Shown: piece after piece, positions 8,512 to 15,853 of the stretch | How the letters are laid out: each line of letters starts with the position of its first letter | Position numbering within the stretch: the first letter of the stretch is position 1 | NCBI GenBank assembly: GCA_947629045.1 | Contig: CANRCF010000032.1 | Location: 1-64,000, forward strand | Direction: 5' to 3' | From: an uncultured Clostridia bacterium | Lineage (GTDB): Bacteria; Bacillota; Clostridia; TANB77; CAG-508 | DNA: 64,000 bases | Notes under the pieces: model-generated | The model's database searches: none | What the model saw: the letters and a program-made list of their open reading frames with translations, nothing else | What the model was told of the DNA's origin: nothing | Program-made: the position numbers and the translations under genes

Positions 8512-10041
8512 ATGAAAAAAGAAAAATTTGAAAAAATCTTAAACAAAATAGAACAAATAGTAGAAGCAAAATGGTTTCATATTGCACTTATTATAATTGG
8601 AATTATATTCATAATGCTAGGAGCATTCCATACAACAGTATGGTTCGATGAAGCTTACACAATAGGACTAATTCGTCATGACTATGCAGATATTATTCGT
8701 ATAGATAGTGGAGACGTACATCCTGTTTTATATTATTTATTATTAAAAACAGTAACATTAATTTTTGGAGAAAACATATTAGTATGTAGACTATTTTCTG
8801 TACTAGCAGGCGTTTTAATGGGAATTATAGGCTATACACATATTAGAAAAGACTTTGGAGCAAAAATAGGTGTAGCATTTTCATTTTTAACATTATTTTT
8901 ACCCTTCATGCCATTATATGCAATAGAAATTAGAATGTATACTTGGGTTATGTTATTTGCAACATTAGCAGGAATATATGCATATAGAATATGCAAAAAT
9001 TCAAAAGTAATAAATTGGGTTTTATTTGCAATTTTTAGCTTATGTGCTGCTCATACACATTACTATGGCTTGGCAACTATGGGAATAGTAAACGCAATGT
9101 TATTTTTCTACATAATATTCTCAAAAAAATTATATGAAAATCAAGATAAAACCAAAAAAAGCTATTTAATTAGATTTGGAATAACAGCTATTGTACAAAT
9201 TGTAGGGTATATACCATGGTTATATGTTTTCTTAAAACAAATAAAACTAGTAAATTCGTATTATTGGATTGAATTTAGCTTAGGAGAAAGTATATTAGCA
9301 CCTTTAGCTACACAATTTTATGGAAGATTGAGCTATGTATTTACAGGTGTATTTACACTTATTATGTATGCATACTTAATTTATCAACTAATATGTGCAA
9401 AAAAACAAAAAGAAAAATTAGGTGTAGTTTGGGCTTGCTTATTAGTACATTTCATATTATTTATTTCTATGGTAATTATAAGCGTACTAATAAAGCCGAT
9501 AATATATTTCCGCTATATGCTAGTAACAACAGGATTTTTTATATTACCATATGCAATATGCTTAGCAAAATTCAACAAAACAAAGCATCAAAAAATAATT
9601 TCAACAATTATAATTTTAATAATTTTAGGTGTTGGAATATATAATAATGTAGAGGTAGTTATAAATAATTATAATAGTATTAATGGACAGGAAGTAAAAT
9701 ATATAGAAGACAATTATGAAGATGGAGATATAATTGTATATCAAGATTATTTTAAAGGAATAGATATAGGAATACATCTTCCTGAATATAATTGGTATTA
9801 TTACCACATAGATCCTAACCATGATGCATCAGGATTTGAAACATTTTGCCCACCATTAAAAGTAACATTTGATGAAGATTTCTTTGACGATTATACAGGA
9901 AAAATTATTATAGTAGATAATGAAGGATGGGATTTATATAAAGAGCTAGAAGGTAAATATGAATTAAAGGAAATTAAGAGAGATACTTTTAAAAATACAT
10001 ACAAAGACAGAACATATAATATTGTAGTAGTAGAAAAGTAA
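8512..10041 (+). CDS. GT-C membrane glycosyltransferase, second tandem paralogue
   Basis: A 509-residue paralogue of the preceding gene, with a short charged N-terminal extension before the first membrane helix. Shared blocks are VWFDEAYTIGLIRH, GDVHPVLYY, YTHIRKDFGAK, IEIRMYTW and AHTHYYGL, then a soluble C-terminal part containing YIEDNYEDGDIIVY. The ATG follows AGGAGAAAAG. The predicted role is transfer of a sugar from a polyprenyl-phosphate donor to a surface acceptor. The two copies differ throughout the membrane part, so they may use different donors or acceptors. Only 40 bases separate it from the P-loop gene, so co-transcription is likely. Confidence 0.78.
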   Translation: MKKEKFEKILNKIEQIVEAKWFHIALIIIGIIFIMLGAFHTTVWFDEAYTIGLIRHDYADIIRIDSGDVHPVLYYLLLKTVTLIFGENILVCRLFSVLAGVLMGIIGYTHIRKDFGAKIGVAFSFLTLFLPFMPLYAIEIRMYTWVMLFATLAGIYAYRICKNSKVINWVLFAIFSLCAAHTHYYGLATMGIVNAMLFFYIIFSKKLYENQDKTKKSYLIRFGITAIVQIVGYIPWLYVFLKQIKLVNSYYWIEFSLGESILAPLATQFYGRLSYVFTGVFTLIMYAYLIYQLICAKKQKEKLGVVWACLLVHFILFISMVIISVLIKPIIYFRYMLVTTGFFILPYAICLAKFNKTKHQKIISTIIILIILGVGIYNNVEVVINNYNSINGQEVKYIEDNYEDGDIIVYQDYFKGIDIGIHLPEYNWYYYHIDPNHDASGFETFCPPLKVTFDEDFFDDYTGKIIIVDNEGWDLYKELEGKYELKEIKRDTFKNTYKDRTYNIVVVEK

Positions 10042-10081
10042 AGCCATATTTACAAAATATACGTAAAGGAGAAAAAGAAAA

Positions 10082-10960
10082 TTGCAACTTTTTAATAATA
10101 TAAATGTTGAAGAAAATATTAAGGTTTATGCTTTTATAGGACCTTCGGGGACAGGAAAGAGCTATCGTGCACAAATGGTAGCAAATGAAAATAATATAAG
10201 TTATATTATAGATGACGGCTTGCTTATTAAAGAAAACGATGTAATATGTGGTACATCAGCAAAAAAAGCACCAACAAAGGTAGAAACTGTAAAGAAAGCT
10301 ATATTTACAAACGAAAAAGATAGAAATGAAATGAAAAAAGCAATAAGAGAATATAAGCCAGAGTCTATACTAATTTTAGGAACATCAGATGGAATGGTAG
10401 ACAAAATAACAGAAAATTTAGGACTTTCAAAACCAGAAAAAAGAATTTATATACAAGATGTAGCAACTGAAACAGAAATGGAAACAGCAAAAAGAATCCG
10501 TACTACACAAGGAAAGCACGTAATACCAGTTCCAACCTTTGAAATAAAAAAAGACTTTTCAGGCTACATATTAGACCCACTTCAAATATTTAAATCAAAA
10601 GGAAATGGAGAAGATCCATATATGAGTGAAAAATCTATAATTCGTCCAACATTCAGCTATTTAGGGAACTTTACTATATCTGATACAGTATTTAGACAAA
10701 TAGCAGAATATCTAGCAAAACGCTCAGATTCTATTTATAGAGTAATGAGAACAAGAGTAGAAAGCAAACCAGAAGGACCAAACATATATATGGAGGTATC
10801 TATAAATTATGGTTATAACATATTAGATGAATTAAGAGAATTTAAAGAAAAGATAAAAAAAGAAATAGAAAAATTAACCACTATGAATGTACAAGAAGTA
10901 ACAATAGTAGCAAAAGAAATTCATATGCAAGAAAACGAGAAAAAAACAAATAACGAGTAA
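10082..10960 (+). CDS. P-loop ATPase fused to an Asp23/Gls24-like domain
   Basis: A 292-residue protein starting at TTG 10082, preceded by AAAGGAGAAAAAG; no ATG fits the frame nearby. Residues 13-160 form a P-loop NTPase with FIGPSGTGKSYRA (Walker A) and SILILGTSDGMV, a plausible Walker B region. Residues about 200-285 resemble the Asp23/Gls24 (DUF322) envelope-stress fold, with RVMRTRVESKPEGPNIYMEV and YGYNILDELREF. It sits 28 bases before cmk and probably shares its transcript. The cellular role is unknown to me; the Asp23 part suggests an envelope-associated scaffold. The family assignment of the C-terminal half is from pattern memory. Confidence 0.65.
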   Translation: MQLFNNINVEENIKVYAFIGPSGTGKSYRAQMVANENNISYIIDDGLLIKENDVICGTSAKKAPTKVETVKKAIFTNEKDRNEMKKAIREYKPESILILGTSDGMVDKITENLGLSKPEKRIYIQDVATETEMETAKRIRTTQGKHVIPVPTFEIKKDFSGYILDPLQIFKSKGNGEDPYMSEKSIIRPTFSYLGNFTISDTVFRQIAEYLAKRSDSIYRVMRTRVESKPEGPNIYMEVSINYGYNILDELREFKEKIKKEIEKLTTMNVQEVTIVAKEIHMQENEKKTNNE

Positions 10961-10988
10961 TTTAGAAGATAAATTGGAGGAAAATAAG

Positions 10989-11672
10989 ATGTCATTTATA
11001 GTAGCAATAGATGGACCAGCAGGAACAGGAAAAGGTACAATTACAAAATTAATAGCAAAAGAAATGGGACTTGTAAATATAGACACAGGTGCAATGTACC
11101 GTTCAATAACATTAGAATGTTTAAATAATGGAATTAACTCGGCTCTATCAATAGTTGAAGACAAAGAAAAAATAATCGAAATAGCAAAAAAATGTAAAAT
11201 AGAAATAGAGCATATAGGAGAAGAACAAAAAATAATATTAAATGGTAAAGATGTAAGCAAAGAAATTAGAAGTAGTGAAGTAACAGCACTCGTATCACCA
11301 ATATCTTCAATTCCAGAAGTTAGAGAAATTATGGTTGATTTGCAAAGAAAAATGGCAGAAGAAAAAGACGTAATAATGGAGGGAAGAGATATTACAACTG
11401 TAGTATTTCCAAATGCAAACGTAAAAATCTATCTAGATGCAGATGTAGAGGAAAGAGCCAAAAGAAGATATAAAGAAAATATAGAAAAAGGAATAGAAAC
11501 TACTTATGATGAAGTCTTAAAATCGATAAAAGAAAGAGACGAAAATGATAAAAATAAAAAAGTAGGAGCTTTAAAAATAGCAAAAGATGCTATTATAGTT
11601 GATACTACAAAGCTAAATATTGAACAAGTAAAAGAAGAAGTTAAAAATATTATAACTGAAAAGCTAAAATAA
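10989..11672 (+). CDS. cmk: (d)CMP kinase
   Basis: Phosphorylates CMP and dCMP to the diphosphates using ATP in the cytoplasm, supplying CTP/dCTP. The 227 residues begin MSFIVAIDGPAGTGKGT with the Walker A loop, followed by DTGAMYRS, MEGRDITTVVFP and the lid-region arginines in DVEERAKRRY, and match the usual family length. The ORF track starts at a TTG (10974), but GGAGG lies inside that extension and 8 bases before ATG 10989, which sets the start. A hairpin with a T-tract follows the gene. CTP supply is relevant to the CDP-sugar and CDP-polyol enzymes downstream, though the gene is a housekeeping one. Confidence 0.95.
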   Translation: MSFIVAIDGPAGTGKGTITKLIAKEMGLVNIDTGAMYRSITLECLNNGINSALSIVEDKEKIIEIAKKCKIEIEHIGEEQKIILNGKDVSKEIRSSEVTALVSPISSIPEVREIMVDLQRKMAEEKDVIMEGRDITTVVFPNANVKIYLDADVEERAKRRYKENIEKGIETTYDEVLKSIKERDENDKNKKVGALKIAKDAIIVDTTKLNIEQVKEEVKNIITEKLK

Positions 11673-11711
11673 TTATAAATAAAAATTAAAGTAAATATAA
11701 GCGACGTAAGC

Positions 11712-11812
11712 AATATAGCTTTGACTTGTGCATTAGTTATTTACACAATTTATTCCTTATTTAAAGGAAATGTGAAATACTTAAATAACACAGTACGAAG
11801 CTATATTTTTTT
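11712..11812 (+). terminator. Long imperfect hairpin with T-tract after cmk
   Basis: AATATAGCTT (11712-11721) pairs with AAGCTATATT (11798-11807), and the inner arms TGTG...TATTT.CACA continue with mismatches for about 35 positions. The closing stem runs into TTTTTTTT. It works on paper as a terminator, but a stem of nearly 100 bases is unusually long, so it may also be a small MITE-like repeat. Confidence 0.55.
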
Positions 11813-11859
11813 TATGTTATAGAAAAGTTTTATTTTGCACTTTTTTATAAAAATTAACG

Positions 11860-11887
11860 TGTCGAAAAACAAGTAAAAAATGTCGAA
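11860..11887 (+). promoter_or_regulatory. Two Spo0A-box-like sites (TGTCGAA) in tandem
   Basis: TGTCGAA occurs at 11860-11866 and 11881-11887, on the same strand, 21 bases (two helix turns) apart. The second ends 6 bases before the -35 box of the polysaccharide promoter. TGTCGAA is the known Spo0A binding box. Single copies are expected by chance in this window; the pairing, phasing and position make this one a candidate. The rest of the 11673-11975 gap holds the cmk hairpin and the promoter. Confidence 0.5.
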
Positions 11888-11893
11888 ATTCTA

Positions 11894-11922
11894 TTGATTT
11901 TTTATAACATGTTATATATAAT
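11894..11922 (+). promoter_or_regulatory. Main promoter of the polysaccharide locus
   Basis: TTGATT (11894-11899) and TATAAT (11917-11922) with a 17-base spacer lie 53 bases before the start of the dehydratase gene. The Spo0A-like boxes are immediately upstream. Confidence 0.75.
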
Positions 11923-11975
11923 ATTGAAGAGTTATTTTAATATAAAAAGATAATTAAAAGTGGGTGTTAACTATA

Positions 11976-13847
11976 ATGAAAAAAATAAGAGCATGGGGGA
12001 AAATTACAAAGTTAATACTAGGAATTATAGATATTTGTGTTATTATAATTGCATATTGTTTAACACAAATATTTCTTAATGATAATTACCTAGCACTTTA
12101 CCAATGGCCAATAAAAGAAATTATCAATTCAATCATAATTTCTGTTGTAATTTATCAATTATTTTTACATTTATTTGATTTATATAGAACTATAACTAGT
12201 TTTGAAAGTGTAAAGGAATATTTTTGCTATGCACTAGCTTGTATGGTATCTTGTAATATTGTAGCTATGCTATCAATTGTACTAAACTTAGATGTTTTAT
12301 CTGCAAAAGAGCATTTACTAGCTGGAATATTCACTGCGATAGGCCTTATACTATATAGAGTAATATTACGTTTCTTTATGACTACAAAAATCACTTTAAA
12401 TGCTAACCATGAAAGAAAAAATCTACTTATAATAGGTGCAGGAGAAGCGGGAGCAAATGTAGTAAAAAGTATTAAAACAAGCCTTATGGATACATATAAT
12501 ATTGTTGGAATTATTGACGATAATAACCAAAAATTAAACTGCAAAATGAGCGGTGTTAAAATAATAGGTGATAGAACTCAAATCCAAAAAATATGTAAGG
12601 AGAGAAGAGTTGATGTGATATTCTTTGCAATATCTAATATATCAGCAAAAGATAGAAAAGAAATATTATCAATTTGCCAAGAAACAGGTGTTAAACTTAG
12701 AATACTTCCAGGCATTCAAGACATAATTACTGAAAAAAATATTATGCAAAGTTTAAGAGATGTTCAAATAGAAGATGTTTTAGGCAGAGAATCTATTGTA
12801 TTAGATAACAATAACATTAAAGACCTTATAAAAGATAATGTAATTATGATAACTGGTGCAGGAGGTTCAATAGGCTCTGAATTATGTAGGCAAATAGCTA
12901 AGTTCGAACCAAAAGAAATGGTACTAGTAGATATATATGAAAACAATTTATATGATATTGAAATAGAATTAAAATCACAATATAAAAATATTAAAATAGA
13001 TGCAGTTATAGCCAGTGTTAGAGACAAAAAGAGAATGGAAAATGTATTTGAAACATATAAGCCATATCTTGTATTCCATGCAGCAGCACATAAACATGTG
13101 CCATTAATGGAATATAGCCCACTAGAAGCAATTAAAAACAATGTTTTTGGAACATATAATGTAGTAAACTGTGCAGATAAATATAATGTAAAAAGATTTA
13201 TATTAATTTCAACAGACAAAGCAGTTAACCCAACAAATATAATGGGTGCAACAAAAAGACTATGTGAAATGATTATACAAGCCAAAGACAAAGTAAGTAA
13301 AACAGAATATGTAGCAGTAAGATTTGGAAATGTTTTAGGAAGTAATGGTTCAGTAGTGCCACTATTTAAAAAGCAAATTGCAAATGGTGGACCTGTTACA
13401 GTAACACATAAAGATATTACAAGATTTTTCATGACAATTCCAGAAGCAGTAGGATTAATTCTTCAAGCCACTACTTATGCAGAAGGTGGAGAAATATTTG
13501 TACTAGATATGGGAGAGCCTGTAAAAATATATGATTTAGCAGTCAGCTTAATCAAATTATCAGGTATGCAACCAAATGTAGATATTCCAATAGAAATTAC
13601 AGGATTGAGACCCGGCGAAAAACTATATGAAGAGATATTAATGTCAGAAGAAGGACTAACCACTACAAAGCATGACAAAATATTTATAACAAAACCATCT
13701 AATATTAATATGGAAAAAATACAAGATAAGTTAGAAGCTTTACAAGTATTGATAGATAACGAAAATACACCTATAAGCGAAATAAAGAGTAACTTAAAAA
13801 AAGTAGTTCCAACTTATCATGAGGAAAAACATGAAGAGAAGGGGTAG
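11976..13847 (+). CDS. Membrane nucleotide-sugar 4,6-dehydratase (PglF/WbpM/CapD-like)
   Basis: A 623-residue enzyme predicted to convert UDP-GlcNAc to the 4-keto-6-deoxy sugar, the first step to bacillosamine-type amino sugars. Four membrane helices (about 10-125) are followed by a first Rossmann domain (IIGAGEAGANVVKS) and the catalytic SDR domain with TGAGGSIGSELCRQI, STDKAVNPTNIMGATKR and RFGNVLGSNGSV. The MxxxK form (MGATK) in place of YxxxK is typical of this dehydratase group. The start is ATG 11976; the GTG at 11964 in the ORF track is less likely, but both lack a strong ribosome site. It opens the locus behind its own promoter and is followed at once by the aminotransferase. Confidence 0.88.
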   Translation: MKKIRAWGKITKLILGIIDICVIIIAYCLTQIFLNDNYLALYQWPIKEIINSIIISVVIYQLFLHLFDLYRTITSFESVKEYFCYALACMVSCNIVAMLSIVLNLDVLSAKEHLLAGIFTAIGLILYRVILRFFMTTKITLNANHERKNLLIIGAGEAGANVVKSIKTSLMDTYNIVGIIDDNNQKLNCKMSGVKIIGDRTQIQKICKERRVDVIFFAISNISAKDRKEILSICQETGVKLRILPGIQDIITEKNIMQSLRDVQIEDVLGRESIVLDNNNIKDLIKDNVIMITGAGGSIGSELCRQIAKFEPKEMVLVDIYENNLYDIEIELKSQYKNIKIDAVIASVRDKKRMENVFETYKPYLVFHAAAHKHVPLMEYSPLEAIKNNVFGTYNVVNCADKYNVKRFILISTDKAVNPTNIMGATKRLCEMIIQAKDKVSKTEYVAVRFGNVLGSNGSVVPLFKKQIANGGPVTVTHKDITRFFMTIPEAVGLILQATTYAEGGEIFVLDMGEPVKIYDLAVSLIKLSGMQPNVDIPIEITGLRPGEKLYEEILMSEEGLTTTKHDKIFITKPSNINMEKIQDKLEALQVLIDNENTPISEIKSNLKKVVPTYHEEKHEEKG

Positions 13848-13855
13848 TAGTAAAT

Positions 13856-15055
13856 ATGAATATACCATTTTCACCACCAGATATTGGAGAAGAAGAAATA
13901 AAAGAAGTTATAGATGCACTACAATCTGGGTGGATTACAACGGGACCAAAAACAAAGGAATTTGAAAAAGAAATTGCAAATTTATGCCATACTGAAAAAG
14001 CAGTTTGTTTAAATTCTGCTACATCTGCCTTAGAGCTTACTCTTAGATTGTTAGGAATAGGCGAAGGTGATGAAGTAATTACTTCTAGTTATACCTATAC
14101 TGCATCAGCTAGCCCAATTGCACATGTAGGAGCAAAAATTGTTTTGATAGATACAAAAAAAGATTCTATAGAAATGAATTATGATATGCTAGAAGAAGCA
14201 ATTACGGAAAATACAAAAGCAATTATACCAGTAGATATAGCAGGAATATTGTGTGATTATAATAAAATATTTGAAATAGTAGAAAGAAAGAAAAATCTAT
14301 TTACTGCCAAAAGTGAAATTCAAAAATTATATAATAGACCAATAGTCATTGCAGATTCAGCTCATGGATTAGGAGCTAAACAAAATGAAAAAATGTCAGG
14401 CGAACTTGCAGATTTTACTACCTTTTCTTTTCATGCAGTTAAAAATTTAACAACAGCAGAAGGTGGAGCAGTTACATGGAAAAATGTAGTAGGTTTAGAT
14501 AATGAAACGGTTTACAAGCAATATCAATTATTATCATTACATGGTCAGACAAAAGATGCATTAAATAAAAATAAATTAGGAGCATGGGAATATGATATTG
14601 TAGCACCATATTATAAATGTAATATGACAGATATACAAGCAGGAATTGGATTAGCTCAAATGAGAAGATATCCTAAACTTTTACAAAGAAGACAAGAAAT
14701 CATTACAAAATATAATGAAGCATTTAAGAACTTACCAGTATTAACATTAAATCATAAAGATAGCAATCATACTTCATCAGGACATTTATACTTAGTAAGA
14801 ATAAACGGAATAAATGAACAAAAAAGAAATGAAATTATTATAAAAATGGCAGAAGAAGGAATTGCTTGTAATGTACATTATAAGCCATTACCACTTCTTA
14901 CAGCATACAAAAATATGGGTTTTGATATAAAGGATTATCCAGTAGCATATAGCTTTTACGAAAATGAAATAACATTACCTTTATACAGCAAACTTACAGA
15001 TGAAGAAGTAGATTATATTATAGAGAAATTTATTAAAATAATAGAACAAATATAA
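13856..15055 (+). CDS. DegT/DnrJ/EryC1 family sugar aminotransferase
   Basis: A 399-residue PLP enzyme that likely aminates C4 of the 4-keto sugar made by the preceding dehydratase, using glutamate (PglE-like). Visible features are QSGWITTGPKTKEFE, the cofactor-binding IADSAHGLGAK, and the internal aldimine lysine in FHAVKNLTTAEGGAV. The C-terminal YKPLPLL block is also family-typical. The ribosome site GAGAAGGGG lies in the end of the preceding gene, 8 bases away, so the two are probably translationally linked. No PglD-like N-acetyltransferase is adjacent, so the amino group may stay free or be acylated by another enzyme. The exact sugar is inferred. Confidence 0.88.
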   Translation: MNIPFSPPDIGEEEIKEVIDALQSGWITTGPKTKEFEKEIANLCHTEKAVCLNSATSALELTLRLLGIGEGDEVITSSYTYTASASPIAHVGAKIVLIDTKKDSIEMNYDMLEEAITENTKAIIPVDIAGILCDYNKIFEIVERKKNLFTAKSEIQKLYNRPIVIADSAHGLGAKQNEKMSGELADFTTFSFHAVKNLTTAEGGAVTWKNVVGLDNETVYKQYQLLSLHGQTKDALNKNKLGAWEYDIVAPYYKCNMTDIQAGIGLAQMRRYPKLLQRRQEIITKYNEAFKNLPVLTLNHKDSNHTSSGHLYLVRINGINEQKRNEIIIKMAEEGIACNVHYKPLPLLTAYKNMGFDIKDYPVAYSFYENEITLPLYSKLTDEEVDYIIEKFIKIIEQI

Positions 15056-15131
15056 AGTCAAGATAAGATAAAATAAAATATAATATAAACGAATTTTAAA
15101 CATAAATAAAAATAGTAAGGAGAGTACAGAT

Positions 15132-15833
15132 ATGCTTTTGAAAAAATGGGAAGACATACCAGACAATTTAAAAAATTCATCTGTAAAAGAATATTATGAT
15201 ATTCTCTCACACAAAAAAATACAACTAATATTAAAAAGAATAGTAGACATTATTATATCTTTTATTCTATTAGTTATATTATCTCCGATTATGCTTATAA
15301 TTGCTTTATTAATAAAAATAGATTCTAGAGGACCAGTATTTTATAGACAGGAAAGAATAACAACATATGGACAGAAATTTAAAATATTCAAATTTAGAAC
15401 AATGGTACAAGATGCAGATAAGCTGGGAAGTTTAGTTACTATAGGCAAAGATCCAAGAATAACTAGAGTTGGAAGCAAAATAAGAAAATATAGGATTGAT
15501 GAAGTTCCACAACTTATAAATATTTTGATAGGTCAAATGTCTTTTGTAGGAACAAGACCAGAGGTTGAAAAATATGTTGAGAAATATAATGATGAAATGA
15601 AAGCCACCCTTTTAATGCCAGCAGGTGTGACGTCAAAAGCTAGCATTGAATACAGAAATGAAGACGAAATAATTAATACATTTCTTAATGAAGGGGAAAC
15701 AACAGATGACATTTATATAAATAAAGTACTACCTGAAAAAATGAAATGGAACTTAAAATATATTAAAGAATTTAATGTATTTAAAGATATAAAAATTATG
15801 ATAGATACCATTTATAAAGTTTATAACAAATAA
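15132..15833 (+). CDS. Monotopic phosphoglycosyl transferase (bacterial sugar transferase, PglC-like)
   Basis: A 233-residue initiating enzyme that transfers a sugar-1-phosphate to undecaprenyl phosphate at the cytoplasmic face. A short N-terminal extension (about 35 residues) precedes the re-entrant membrane helix (IVDIIISFILLVILSPIMLIIALLIK region) and the catalytic core GPVFYRQERI, FKFRTMV, RVGSKIRKYRIDEVPQL and GTRPEVEKYV. The acidic residue next to the ISR-type helix is seen in IDEVPQ. AAGGAGAG precedes the ATG. With the dehydratase and aminotransferase before it, the order matches pgl-type loci, so the first sugar is probably a 4-amino-6-deoxyhexose derivative. Confidence 0.9.
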   Translation: MLLKKWEDIPDNLKNSSVKEYYDILSHKKIQLILKRIVDIIISFILLVILSPIMLIIALLIKIDSRGPVFYRQERITTYGQKFKIFKFRTMVQDADKLGSLVTIGKDPRITRVGSKIRKYRIDEVPQLINILIGQMSFVGTRPEVEKYVEKYNDEMKATLLMPAGVTSKASIEYRNEDEIINTFLNEGETTDDIYINKVLPEKMKWNLKYIKEFNVFKDIKIMIDTIYKVYNK

Positions 15834-15853
15834 GAAAGGATTGATAATCTAGG

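Noticed and set aside
10974-10988. TTG start for cmk
   Set aside because: The Shine-Dalgarno GGAGG lies within it; ATG 10989 is correctly spaced.
12764-13432. 222-residue minus-strand ORF
   Set aside because: Shadow of the conserved dehydratase gene on the other strand; no family pattern.
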